Assembly (NCBI GenBank): GCA_963205235.1
Contig: CAUJIP010000014.1
Location: forward strand, 45,574 to 109,573
Length of the DNA stretch: 64,000 bases
From: Pseudomonadota bacterium
GTDB taxonomy: Bacteria > Pseudomonadota > Alphaproteobacteria > Rhodobacterales > Rhodobacteraceae
Direction of reading: 5' to 3'
Part shown: positions 45,766 to 56,333 of the stretch, piece after piece
Layout: every line of letters begins with the position of its first letter
Position numbering within the stretch: the first letter of the stretch is position 1
Notes under the pieces: generated by a model
Database searches by the model: none
Told to the model about the DNA's origin: nothing
What the model saw: only the letters and a program-made list of their open reading frames with translations
Program-made: the position numbers and the translations under genes

Positions 45766-47652
45766 TTACCCGCGGGCGAGGCCGATTGATTGTAGCGCCG
45801 CCGTGATCTCGTCCAGGATGGCCGGGTCGTCGATGGTGGCGGGCATTTTCCACGGCTTGCTGTCGGCAATGTTGACCATGGTCCCGCGCAGGATCTTGCC
45901 GGACCGGGTTTTCGGCAGGCGGTCGACCACGACGGCGCGTTTGAAATCGGCGACGGGGCCGATCTTTTCGCGCATCAGCTTGACGCATTCCTTGACGATG
46001 TCGTCATGCGGGCGGTTCGATCCCTTGTTCAGGCACAGGAACCCCAGCGGCGACTGGCCTTTCAGATCATCCGCCACCCCGATTACTGCGCATTCGGCAA
46101 CGTCCCTGTGGCCAGCCAGAACTTCTTCCATTGCGCCGGTCGACAGGCGGTGGCCTGCGACGTTAATCACGTCATCGGTGCGGGCCATGATGTAAAGATA
46201 GCCGTCGGCATCGATATAGCCCGCGTCCCCGGTCTCATAATAGCCGGGGAAGTGGTTGAGGTAGGACTTCTTGAACCGTTCTTCGGCATTCCACAGGGTC
46301 GGCAATGTGCCGGGGGGCAGCGGCAGCTTGATCGCAATGGCGCCCAATGTGCCGGGGCTGACCGGGTGGCCGCCTTCGTCCAGCACCTGCACGTCAAAGC
46401 CGGGCATGGCAACAGTGGGCGAGCCGATCTTGACCGGCAGGCGTTCGATGCCAAGCGGGTTGGCGGCGATGGCATAGCCGGTTTCGGTCTGCCACCAGTG
46501 GTCGACGACCGGGACTTTCAGGTGGTTCTGCGCCCAGTGGATCGTGTCGGGGTCGGCCCTTTCACCGGCAAGATATAGGGCGTTCAGCGTGGGAAGGTGG
46601 GGGACAAGCTTGCCCTCGGGATCCTCGCGCTTGATGGCGCGGAGGGCCGTGGGGGCGGTAAAGAAGGACTTGACCTTGTGTTCGTTGATCACGCGCCAGA
46701 AGGCGGCGGCGTCGGGGGTGCCGACGGGTTTGCCTTCGTAGACGATCGTCGTGCAACCGGCGATGAGCGGGGCATAGCAGATGTAGCTGTGGCCGACGAC
46801 CCAGCCCACGTCGCTGGCGGCCCAGAAGACATCCCCCGCGCCGACGTTATAGATGGCCCGCATGGTCCAGTTCAGCGCCACCAGATGCCCGGCGGTGGGG
46901 CGGACGACGCCTTTGGGCGCGCCGGTCGTGCCGGAGGTGTAAAGGATATAGGCCGGGTGGTTGCCTTCGACGGGGGTGCAGTCGGCGGGGGTGACGCCGT
47001 ACTGGAATTCGTGCCACGCCACGTCGCGACCGGGGGTCAGCTTGGCCACCTCTTGCTCGCGCTGGAAGATGACGCAGAAGTCGGGCTTGTGGCTGGCCAG
47101 GTCGATGGCGGCGTCGAGCAGGGGCTTGTAGTGGACGACCCGGGCAGGTTCGATGCCACAGCTTGCCGCGATGATCGCCTTCGGGGTGCAGTCGTCGATG
47201 CGGACGGCGAGTTCGTTGGCCGCGAAGCCGCCGAAGACTACGGAGTGGATCGCGCCCAGCCGGGCGCAGGCGAGCATCGCTTCCAAGGCTTCGGGGACCA
47301 TAGGCATGTAGATGATGACGCGGTCGCCCTTCTGGATGCCCTTGGCTTTCAGAGCGCCTGCGAGGCGGGCGACGCGGTCCTGAAGCTCGGCATAGGTGAT
47401 GACGTGTTTCGTGCCGGTGACCGGGCTGTCATGGATGATCGCGGGCTGTTTGCCGCGATCTGCCGCGACATGGCGGTCGACAGCGTTCCAGCAGGTGTTG
47501 ATGCTGGCGTCGGTGAACCATTCGTAAAGCGGCGCGCGGTCGGCGTTCAGGGCGCGGCTGGGCTTCGTGACCCAGTCGATGGCTTCGGCGGCCTGCATCC
47601 AGAACCCCTCGGGGTCGTCCTGCCAGCTCTTGTAAACCTGTGCGTAAGTCAT
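45766..47652 (-). CDS. prpE: Propionate--CoA ligase
   Basis: A 628-residue AMP-forming synthetase of the PrpE/Acs family: YILYTSGTTGAPKGVVRP (P-loop), VDHWWQTETGYAIAANP (the Trp-rich acyl pocket of short-chain synthetases), YYETGDAGYIDADGYLYIMARTDDVINVAGHRLSTG, and KTRSGKILRGTM with the catalytic Lys. It makes propionyl-CoA (possibly acetyl-CoA as well), feeding the methylmalonyl-CoA route to which mce (3.2 kb) belongs. ATG 47652 is preceded by GGGGAGA. TTTGCAAA motifs upstream point to ScfR/PccR-type control. Confidence 0.92.
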   Translation of the reverse strand: MTYAQVYKSWQDDPEGFWMQAAEAIDWVTKPSRALNADRAPLYEWFTDASINTCWNAVDRHVAADRGKQPAIIHDSPVTGTKHVITYAELQDRVARLAGALKAKGIQKGDRVIIYMPMVPEALEAMLACARLGAIHSVVFGGFAANELAVRIDDCTPKAIIAASCGIEPARVVHYKPLLDAAIDLASHKPDFCVIFQREQEVAKLTPGRDVAWHEFQYGVTPADCTPVEGNHPAYILYTSGTTGAPKGVVRPTAGHLVALNWTMRAIYNVGAGDVFWAASDVGWVVGHSYICYAPLIAGCTTIVYEGKPVGTPDAAAFWRVINEHKVKSFFTAPTALRAIKREDPEGKLVPHLPTLNALYLAGERADPDTIHWAQNHLKVPVVDHWWQTETGYAIAANPLGIERLPVKIGSPTVAMPGFDVQVLDEGGHPVSPGTLGAIAIKLPLPPGTLPTLWNAEERFKKSYLNHFPGYYETGDAGYIDADGYLYIMARTDDVINVAGHRLSTGAMEEVLAGHRDVAECAVIGVADDLKGQSPLGFLCLNKGSNRPHDDIVKECVKLMREKIGPVADFKRAVVVDRLPKTRSGKILRGTMVNIADSKPWKMPATIDDPAILDEITAALQSIGLARG

Positions 47653-47742
47653 CGCGATCTCCCCCCGCTGATGCACTGCGGTGGTGGTATGCGATGGGAT
47701 GCCGTCCGCGCAACGGTGTTACCGGTAGCAGGGTGCGGCAGA

Positions 47743-47831
47743 TTTGCAGAATTTGCGGTGGTGGGGCCGAAAGATTTGCAAATTGCGCAGATCAGGCGAA
47801 ATCGCTGCGCCCGCGTGATCGGTTTTGCAAA
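47743..47831. promoter_or_regulatory. TTTGCAAA motif cluster upstream of prpE (PccR/ScfR-type)
   Basis: Three sites: TTTGCAGA-A-TTTGCGGT (47743-47759), TTTGCAAA directly followed by TTGCGCA (47775-47789), and TTTGCAAA (47824-47831). In Rhodobacter the short-chain acyl-CoA regulator PccR recognises paired TTTGCAAA sequences near propionyl-CoA genes, which agrees with the prpE context. Distance to the ATG is 91-180 nt. Confidence 0.6.
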
Positions 47832-47850
47832 CCCGAGGCTCGACGGGTCG

Positions 47851-47914
47851 CTCGTCGTGTGACTTCGTCACTCCTCGCTGGTCGGTCGAGGAGGAGACGA
47901 AGTCGAACGACGAG
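47851..47914. terminator. Long imperfect inverted repeat downstream of maeB
   Basis: Arms of about 27 nt (47851-47877 and 47887-47914, starting CTCGTCGT and ending ACGACGAG) with several mismatches and a 9-nt loop, 3 nt after the maeB stop on the minus strand. Probably a 3' stem-loop of maeB mRNA; no T-run follows. Confidence 0.5.
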
Positions 47915-47916
47915 GA

Positions 47917-50208
<2,292 letters not shown>

Positions 50209-50221
50209 CCGTTCCTCCTGA

Positions 50222-50245
50222 AGATGGTTTAGCGTTAAACCATCT
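50222..50245. promoter_or_regulatory. Palindrome in the maeB leader
   Basis: Arms GATGGTTTA (50223-50231) and TAAACCATC (50236-50244) with a 4-nt centre, extended by A/T at each side; on the plus strand TTT follows. It ends 14 nt before the maeB ATG, just upstream of its ribosome site. Could be an operator, a leader hairpin affecting maeB translation, or a terminator for plus-strand transcription. Confidence 0.5.
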
Positions 50246-50380
50246 TTTCTGGCCGGACGCGCGCTTTGGGTGTGCCGGCTTTGTAGTGGCAGCATGACTG
50301 CATTTTCGGGTTATGGAAATCAACGAAATCCCGCAAGCGCTTTTCGGTTTTGCAAGCAAGTAAGGGCGCGGGTCGGACTA

Positions 50381-50452
50381 ACAGTATACCGAATAGGCGA
50401 GCAGACGTCTGAAATGGGACATTTCTCTGGACTTGTGGCATTTACAGTATAC
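50381..50452. promoter_or_regulatory. Pair of ACAGTATAC sites before the GntR gene
   Basis: ACAGTATAC at 50381-50389 and again at 50444-50452, 63 bp apart (six helical turns). GTATAC cores are typical of FadR/VanR-type GntR operators, so autoregulation is likely. The second site ends 11 nt before the ATG at 50463, leaving almost no leader. Confidence 0.55.
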
Positions 50453-50462
50453 TTTTTCACCG

Positions 50463-51116
50463 ATGTCCCGCCCCAGCCACCGCGCCCGCATTCATGAAGA
50501 CCTGCGCCTGCGCCTGTTGCGCGGCGAGGTGGGGCCTGACCTGCGACTGGTCGATCACGCGATTGCCGCCGAGATGGGCGTCAGCCGGATGCCGGTGCGC
50601 GAGGCGCTGATGCAACTGGTCAGCGAAGGGTATCTGGAAAGCACCAGCCGGGGCTTTGCGCTGCCGAACCTGACGGCCCAGCGGATTGCCGAGGTTTTCA
50701 CTCTGCGGCGCCTATTGGAGCCTTACGCCGTGGCCTGCGTCGCGCGGGACCGGACCGAGTCGGACATTGCTTCCCTTCGTGCGGCACTTGCGGTGGCCGA
50801 GGCGGCGGGGGACGACGTTGCCGCCTTTCACCGGGGATCGGAAAGCTTTCGCAATGCCTGGCTTGAGGCGGTCAGAAACCTTGAACTTCGCCATGCCATC
50901 CAGCGCTATTCTGGTCAGGTCCAATCGGTTCGGTTTGCAACCTTGCCGGACCCGGCAGCGCGCCACACGATCGTTCAGGGCCTGCGCGCCCTGCTTCACG
51001 CCTTGCAGGTGCAGGACGGGCCGCAAGCCTCGGACCTGATGCTGCGATTCATTTACGATGCTGAAATCGCCCATGTCCGGATCGCCAGCCCGGACGTAAA
51101 AAAGGAGAGACCATGA
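50463..51116 (+). CDS. GntR family transcriptional regulator (FCD/FadR type)
   Basis: A 217-residue regulator. Winged HTH at 5-75: IHEDLRLRLLRGEVGPDLRL, VSRMPVREALMQLVSEGYLE with the GntR recognition helix, and STSRGFALPNLT wing. Residues about 80-210 are an FCD-type all-helical effector domain with HRGSESFRNAWLEA and His residues that may hold a metal. It lacks a visible Shine-Dalgarno and may be leaderless. The 3' end overlaps the VOC-cupin gene by 4 nt, so it most likely controls its own operon. Confidence 0.9.
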   Translation: MSRPSHRARIHEDLRLRLLRGEVGPDLRLVDHAIAAEMGVSRMPVREALMQLVSEGYLESTSRGFALPNLTAQRIAEVFTLRRLLEPYAVACVARDRTESDIASLRAALAVAEAAGDDVAAFHRGSESFRNAWLEAVRNLELRHAIQRYSGQVQSVRFATLPDPAARHTIVQGLRALLHALQVQDGPQASDLMLRFIYDAEIAHVRIASPDVKKERP

Positions 51117-52195
51117 CCGACGAAATTCGCGCCGAAGTCCGGCTGCCGACGCAAGAACTGCGCAATGACCTGCCGTTCTATACCAAGACGCTCGGGTTCC
51201 GGCTGGACATGATTTTTCCGGCCGACAACCCTTCGGTTGCGGTCCTGTCCGGCCACGGGCTGCGGCTGCGGATCGAGAAGGGGGCGGTGGAGGCTCCGGG
51301 GACCTTGCGGATCCTGACCGATGATCCGGGCTTTGCGGGTGGCGCGAAGGAACTGACCGCACCGAACGGGACCAGGATCGAGATTGACGAGTTGAACGCT
51401 CCGGTCGTCACGCCCGCGACGGAGCATGCCTTTGTCGTGCGCAGGCTGGCCGATCAGGCGCCCTGGGTGATTGGCCGCGCGGGGATGGAGTATCGCGACC
51501 TGGTCCCCACCCGCCTGGGCGGCGCGATGATTGCCAGCCACATCCGCGTGCCGGATGGCCCGGTGCCGGACATGGTGCATTTCCACAAGGTGGGCTTTCA
51601 GCTGATCTTCTGCGTCGCCGGTTGGGTGGATGTTCTGTATGAAGATCAGGGGGATATCCGTCGCATCCATGCCGGGGACTGCTTTATCCAGCCGCCGACG
51701 ATCCGCCACAAGGTGCTGCATTCCGAAGGCGTGCAGGTGGTGGAAATCGGCGTTCCGGCCGAACATGTGACCGAGATCGACCACCAGATGAAACTGCCCA
51801 CCCCGCATTTCCGGCCAGACCGGGAATGGGACGGGCAGAAGTTCGTGCATGACATCGGGTCGAAGGGGGTGTTCAAACCCTTCCGCATTCCGGGCTTCGA
51901 GGCGCGGGATACGACGATCATGGCGGCGACCAAGGGGGTGGCCTCGGTCATGGTGGCGCGGCCTGTCGGAGTGGCGCCCTGGACCGTGCATGAGGGCGAC
52001 ATCCTGTTCACGTTCGTGATGACCGGCGGCATGACGCTGGAGGGTGAAGGCAAGGATCCCTACCGACTGGAACCGGGTGATGCCTTCGTGATCCCGCCGG
52101 GCATGGCGACGCGCTACTCCGACCCGACGCCCGACCTTGAGCTTCTGGAAGTGACGCTGCCGGGCAATCCGGTGACGCGGGTGGTTGCAAGGTAA
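51113..52195 (+). CDS. VOC-bicupin fusion protein
   Basis: A 360-residue protein with three folds. Residues 5-90 resemble half of a glyoxalase/VOC module (EVRLPTQELRNDLPFYTKTLGFRLDM in two parts, LRLRIEKG). Residues about 120-235 form cupin 1 with MVHFHKVGFQLIFCVAG (His-x-His metal motif) and DCFIQPPTIRH. Residues 250-355 form cupin 2, WTVHEGDILFTFVMTGG and GDAFVIPPGMATRY, with fewer metal ligands. A dioxygenase or isomerase role is possible but unproven. AAGGAGAGACC precedes ATG 51113; coupled to the GntR gene. Confidence 0.82.
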   Translation: MTDEIRAEVRLPTQELRNDLPFYTKTLGFRLDMIFPADNPSVAVLSGHGLRLRIEKGAVEAPGTLRILTDDPGFAGGAKELTAPNGTRIEIDELNAPVVTPATEHAFVVRRLADQAPWVIGRAGMEYRDLVPTRLGGAMIASHIRVPDGPVPDMVHFHKVGFQLIFCVAGWVDVLYEDQGDIRRIHAGDCFIQPPTIRHKVLHSEGVQVVEIGVPAEHVTEIDHQMKLPTPHFRPDREWDGQKFVHDIGSKGVFKPFRIPGFEARDTTIMAATKGVASVMVARPVGVAPWTVHEGDILFTFVMTGGMTLEGEGKDPYRLEPGDAFVIPPGMATRYSDPTPDLELLEVTLPGNPVTRVVAR

Positions 52196-52197
52196 TC

Positions 52198-52258
52198 CTC
52201 ATCGAGCCTGACGGCTCTCTTCGGTAGTGCAGCGAGGAGAGCCGTCAGGCTTGATGAG
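52198..52258. terminator. 22-bp inverted repeat after the VOC-bicupin gene
   Basis: Arms 52198-52219 and 52237-52258 match at 21 of 22 positions (start CTCATCGAGCCTGACGG), 17-nt loop, beginning 2 nt after the stop codon. No T-tract; probably a 3' stem-loop terminator of the GntR-cupin operon. Confidence 0.65.
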
Positions 52259-52294
52259 CGGATGCTTGCGGAATGCGCGCCGGGGGGTCACACT

Positions 52295-52310
52295 CTGACC
52301 AAATGGTCAG
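52295..52310. promoter_or_regulatory. Palindrome before cdd (operator candidate)
   Basis: CTGACCA-AA-TGGTCAG, 7-bp perfect arms, ending immediately before the cdd ribosome site (GGGAG) and 10 nt before its ATG. The symmetry and size fit a TetR-type operator that would repress the whole nucleoside salvage operon. No regulator gene is adjacent. Confidence 0.5.
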
Positions 52311-52320
52311 GGAGATTACG

Positions 52321-52713
52321 ATGACGCTTTTGCAGGCGGCGACGGCAGTTCGGGAACGGGCCTATGCGCCCTATTCGCGGTTCAAGGTGGGTGCGGCGCT
52401 GCTGTCGACCAGCGGCGCGGTGCATGTCGGTTGCAACGTGGAAAACGTGGCCTACCCGGAAGGCACCTGCGCCGAAGCGGGGGCGATTGCCGCGATGATC
52501 GCAGCCGGTGACAGCCGGATTGCCGAGGTTTGCGTCATTGCCGACAGCCCTGACCCCGTGCCCCCCTGTGGCGGTTGCCGCCAGAAGATCGCGGAATTCG
52601 CAGGTCAGGAGGTGAAAGTTACGCTTTGCACCACGGACGGCAAGTCGCGGGTGATGACGGTGGCGGACCTTCTGCCCGGCGTGTTCACCGCCGCGCATAT
52701 GGAGCGGACATGA
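52321..52713 (+). CDS. cdd: Cytidine deaminase
   Basis: A 130-residue Zn enzyme converting (deoxy)cytidine to (deoxy)uridine. AYAPYSRFKVGAALL, CNVENVAYPEGTCAEAGAI with Zn-ligand Cys and catalytic Glu, and PCGGCRQKI with the other two Zn Cys. Small tetrameric type. ATG 52321 with GGGAG upstream; an earlier in-frame ATG at 52303 overlaps the palindrome. First gene of the operon cdd-deoA-deoB-add-upp. Confidence 0.95.
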   Translation: MTLLQAATAVRERAYAPYSRFKVGAALLSTSGAVHVGCNVENVAYPEGTCAEAGAIAAMIAAGDSRIAEVCVIADSPDPVPPCGGCRQKIAEFAGQEVKVTLCTTDGKSRVMTVADLLPGVFTAAHMERT

Positions 52714-54020
52714 CCGACGCGCGGGCGATCATCGCGCGGATCAGGGACGGCGGGCAGCCCTCGACCGAAGATCTGCGCTGGTTTGCCATGGGGCTTGCGT
52801 CGGGTGAGGTGACGGACGCCCAAGCCGGGGCCTTTGCGATGGCGGTCCTGCTGAAAGGCCTGTCGGAAGAAGGGCGCGTGGCCTTGACCCGTGGCATGCG
52901 CGACAGTGGCAAGGTGCTGGAATGGGACTTGCCCGGCCCGGTGGTCGACAAGCATTCGACGGGCGGGATCGGGGATTGCACGTCATTGTTGCTGGCCCCT
53001 GCGCTGGCCTGCTGCGGGGCTTATGTGCCGATGATCTCGGGCAGGGGGCTTGGGCACACCGGGGGCACGCTGGACAAGCTGGAGGCGATTCCGGGGTTTC
53101 GGACCGGGCTGACGGAAGCCAGCTTGCGCAAGCAGATGACAGACGTGAAATGCGCGATTGTTGCGGCCTCAAGCGACCTCGCGCCAGCCGACCGGCGGCT
53201 TTATGCGATCCGCGATGTCTCGGCGACGGTGGAAAGCATTGACCTGATCACGGCATCCATCCTGTCAAAGAAACTGGCGGCGGGGCTGGAGGCACTGGTT
53301 CTGGACGTGAAATGCGGGTCGGGTGCGTTCATGAAGACGGCGGCGCAGGCCGAGGCTTTGGCGCAATCGCTGGTCAAGACGGCGCAAGGCGCGGGCTGCA
53401 TGACCAGCGCCCTGATCACCGACATGTCACAACCGCTGGCCACGGCGGCGGGCAATGCGCTGGAGGTGATCGAGGTGATGGAGACCTTGACCGGGACTTC
53501 GGTCAACACAGCACTTTGGGATGTGACCGTGGCACTGGGCGGCGAGGCGCTGGCTTTGGCTGGGCTGGCGTCGGATGCGAAGGACGGTGAGGGGCGCATT
53601 GCCGAGGCGCTGGAATCAGGCGCGGCGGCGGAATGTTTTGGCCGGATGATCGTGGCGCAGGGCGGGCCTGCGGACTTTGTCGACCGCTGGCCGGACCGGC
53701 TGCCTTCGGCGCCCGTGATGGTCGAGGTTCCGGCGCTGGACGACGGCTTTGTCACCGCCATTGACGGCGAGGCGCTGGGGTTGGCCGTGGTGCATCTGGG
53801 CGGCGGGCGCCTGCGCGAAGGCGACCGGGTGAACCCGTCGGTCGGGCTGTCCGATCTGGCCGGGATCGGCGAGGAGACGGGGGCCGGGGTGCCCCTGGCC
53901 ATGGTCCATGCCGTGACCGAAGATGCCGCGCGCGAGGCGGTTCGCGTGGTACAGGCGGCCTATCGGATCGGGGCCGCGCCGCCGGTGGAGCCGCCCTTGG
54001 TGATGAAGAGGATCGGCTGA
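52710..54020 (+). CDS. deoA: Thymidine phosphorylase
   Basis: A 436-residue pyrimidine nucleoside phosphorylase releasing thymine (or uracil) and deoxyribose 1-phosphate. DKHSTGGIGDCTSLLLAP (phosphate site), GRGLGHTGGTLDKLEAIPG, and DVKCGSGAFMKT are the family signatures. The ATG at 52710 overlaps the cdd stop (ATGA); an open frame upstream within cdd is a shadow. The product feeds DeoB encoded directly downstream. Confidence 0.95.
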   Translation: MTDARAIIARIRDGGQPSTEDLRWFAMGLASGEVTDAQAGAFAMAVLLKGLSEEGRVALTRGMRDSGKVLEWDLPGPVVDKHSTGGIGDCTSLLLAPALACCGAYVPMISGRGLGHTGGTLDKLEAIPGFRTGLTEASLRKQMTDVKCAIVAASSDLAPADRRLYAIRDVSATVESIDLITASILSKKLAAGLEALVLDVKCGSGAFMKTAAQAEALAQSLVKTAQGAGCMTSALITDMSQPLATAAGNALEVIEVMETLTGTSVNTALWDVTVALGGEALALAGLASDAKDGEGRIAEALESGAAAECFGRMIVAQGGPADFVDRWPDRLPSAPVMVEVPALDDGFVTAIDGEALGLAVVHLGGGRLREGDRVNPSVGLSDLAGIGEETGAGVPLAMVHAVTEDAAREAVRVVQAAYRIGAAPPVEPPLVMKRIG

Positions 54021-55243
54021 TGCCCCGAATCCAAGGTCGCGCGTTCCTGATCGTGATGGATTCAGTCGGCTGCGGCGGCGCGCCCGATGCGGCGGACTTC
54101 GGTCTGGCGGTGGGTGGCGATGCCGGGTCGAACACTTTGGGCCATATCGCACAGGCCTGTGCGGCGGGGCGGGCCGAGGTTGGTCGGTCGGGGCCCTTGC
54201 GGATGCCGAACCTGGACCGGCTGGGTCTGGGTGCGGCGGTGCGGCTGGCCAGCGGGGCGGTGACGCCGGGGTTTGACGCTGCGCCAGAGGGCCTGTGGGG
54301 GGCCGCGACCGAGGTCTCGAAGGGCAAGGACACGCCGTCCGGGCATTGGGAACTGGCGGGGGTGCCGGTGCCCTGGGACTGGACCTATTTTCCTGACACG
54401 GTGCCCGCCTTCCCGCCCGATATCGTTGCCGAGGTTTGCCGATTGGCGGGGACTGACGGAATCCTTGGCAATTGCCATGCCTCTGGCGTGCCGATCATCG
54501 CCGAGCATTGCGAAGAGCATCTGCGGACTGGCTGGCCGATCTGCTATACCAGCGCGGATTCTGTGTTCCAGATCGCCGCGCATGAAGAGGCCTTCGGGCT
54601 GGAGCGGTTGTTGAAGCTGTGCCAGAACCTGGCGCCGATGCTGCACGCCCGGAAAGTTGGCCGGGTCATCGCGCGGCCTTTCACGGGCGGGCCGGGGAAT
54701 TTCAAGCGGACCTCGAACCGGCATGACTATGCTATCGCGCCACCTGCGCCCACACTGCTGGATTGGGTTTCAGGGGCTGGGCGCGCGACGCATGGCATCG
54801 GCAAGATCGGCGACATCTTTTCAATGCGGGGGATCGGGAAGTTGTGGAAGGGGAAAAGCGATGCTGACCTTTTCGAACATCTGGTGCGGCTGGGGAGCCA
54901 GGCAGAGGACGGATCCTTGACCTTTACGAACTTTGTCGAGTTCGACACGCTGTACGGCCACCCCCGCGACGTATCAGGCTATGCCCGCGCGCTGGAATGG
55001 TTCGATGCGGGCCTGCCCCGGTTTTTCGCGCAACTTCGCCCGGGTGATCTGGCGATCTTTACCGCCGACCACGGCAATGACCCGACCTGGGCCGGGACCG
55101 ACCATACCCGCGAACGGGTGCCGGTGGTGGGCTGGGGTGTGGGTGCGCGCGAAGTGGGCTTGCGGGGGTTCGTGGATGTGGGCACCAGTGTTGCGACGCA
55201 TCTGGGGGTTCCGGCGCAAGGACCGGGGCGGAGTTTCCTGTAA
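54020..55243 (+). CDS. deoB: Phosphopentomutase
   Basis: A 407-residue alkaline-phosphatase-superfamily mutase converting (deoxy)ribose 1-phosphate to 5-phosphate. Metal-binding VMDSVGCGGAPDA at the N-terminus, SKGKDTPSGHWEL with the phosphorylated Thr region, and TADHGNDPTWAGTDHTRE near the C-terminus. ATG shares one base with the deoA TGA, so coupling is tight. A GATATTT-type element follows before add. Confidence 0.95.
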   Translation: MPRIQGRAFLIVMDSVGCGGAPDAADFGLAVGGDAGSNTLGHIAQACAAGRAEVGRSGPLRMPNLDRLGLGAAVRLASGAVTPGFDAAPEGLWGAATEVSKGKDTPSGHWELAGVPVPWDWTYFPDTVPAFPPDIVAEVCRLAGTDGILGNCHASGVPIIAEHCEEHLRTGWPICYTSADSVFQIAAHEEAFGLERLLKLCQNLAPMLHARKVGRVIARPFTGGPGNFKRTSNRHDYAIAPPAPTLLDWVSGAGRATHGIGKIGDIFSMRGIGKLWKGKSDADLFEHLVRLGSQAEDGSLTFTNFVEFDTLYGHPRDVSGYARALEWFDAGLPRFFAQLRPGDLAIFTADHGNDPTWAGTDHTRERVPVVGWGVGAREVGLRGFVDVGTSVATHLGVPAQGPGRSFL

Positions 55244-55256
55244 CTTCCGACGGACC

Positions 55257-55347
55257 GGGGGTTTCACACCCCCCACAGCCTTGGTTTCTCGGACCAATGG
55301 CGCAACCAAGGCTGCACCCGTGGAGTATTTTGGCCAAGAGGAATGAG
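55257..55347 (+). repeat. GATATTT-type element between deoB and add
   Basis: Hairpin GGGGG-TTTCACA-CCCCC (55257-55273), a second hairpin with arms AGCCTTGGTT/AACCAAGGCT (55277-55286/55304-55313), then CCGTGGAGTATTTTGGCCAAGAG. It matches the minus-strand element at 27741-27799 except for the inserted second hairpin. It lies inside an operon, 15 nt before the add ATG, so it is not an absolute terminator. Confidence 0.7.
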
Positions 55348-55361
55348 ACGGAGAAGCGGGC

Positions 55362-56333
55362 ATGTTGCCGAAGGTCGAATTGCATCTGCATCTGGAGGGG
55401 GCGGCGCCGCCTGCCTTTGTCGCGGGGCTGGCGAAGGAGAAGCATCTGGACATAGCCGGGGTGTTCGATGAGCGGGGTAATTACCGCTACAAGGACTTCT
55501 GGGATTTCCTGAAGGTCTATGAGGCGGCGACCTCGGCCTTGCAGTCGCCGCGCGATTATCAGCGGCTGGTGCTGGCGGTGCTGGAGGAATCGGCGGCCTC
55601 GGGTGTGGTCTATTCCGAGACCTTCATCAGCCCCGATTTCTGCGGTGGGCGCGATGTGGGGGCGTGGAAGGAATATCTGCACGCGATGCAGGAAGCTGCG
55701 GATCAGGCCGAACGCGAGATGGGCATCACCCTGCGCGGGATCATCACCTGCATCCGGCATTTCGGCCCCGAAAAGGCGCGCGAGACGGCGCGTTGTGCGG
55801 CGGAAACGGCGGGGGACTGGATCGTCGGGTTCGGCATCGCTGGGGATGAGAAGATCGGCTCGCCGAAGGATTTTCGCTGGTCTTTTGATTGCGCGCGCGA
55901 GGCCGGGCTCCGGCTGACGGCGCATGCGGGGGAGTGGGGCGGGCCTTCCAGCGTGCGGGATGCGGTCAGGGATCTGGAGGTGGAGCGGATCGGGCATGGG
56001 GTTCGCGCCATCGAGGATCTGGCGCTGGTGGACGAGCTGGCGGAAAAGGGGATCGTGCTGGAATGCTGTCCGGGGTCGAATGTGACCTTGGGAATCTATC
56101 CCACGTTCCGCGACCATCCGATTGCCGAACTGGACCGGCGGGGTTGCAAGGTCACGATCAGCACCGACGATCCGCCATTCTTCCACACCACCATGGCGCG
56201 GGAATATGAAAACCTCCACCGCGCCTTCGACTGGGACGAGGGGCAATTCCGGCGCATTGCGCGCCAGTCGCTTGACGCGGCCTTTTGTGACGCCGATACC
56301 AAGGCGAAGATCGCGAAGCTTTTGGAGGCCTGA
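55362..56333 (+). CDS. add: Adenosine deaminase
   Basis: A 323-residue TIM-barrel Zn enzyme converting (deoxy)adenosine to (deoxy)inosine. Zn ligands in VELHLHLEGA, catalytic Glu in LTAHAGEWGG, and Asp pair in TISTDDPPFF; HGVRAIEDLALVDEL carries the next His. Slightly shorter than mammalian ADA, normal for bacteria. The stop TGA is followed directly by the upp ATG. Confidence 0.93.
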   Translation: MLPKVELHLHLEGAAPPAFVAGLAKEKHLDIAGVFDERGNYRYKDFWDFLKVYEAATSALQSPRDYQRLVLAVLEESAASGVVYSETFISPDFCGGRDVGAWKEYLHAMQEAADQAEREMGITLRGIITCIRHFGPEKARETARCAAETAGDWIVGFGIAGDEKIGSPKDFRWSFDCAREAGLRLTAHAGEWGGPSSVRDAVRDLEVERIGHGVRAIEDLALVDELAEKGIVLECCPGSNVTLGIYPTFRDHPIAELDRRGCKVTISTDDPPFFHTTMAREYENLHRAFDWDEGQFRRIARQSLDAAFCDADTKAKIAKLLEA

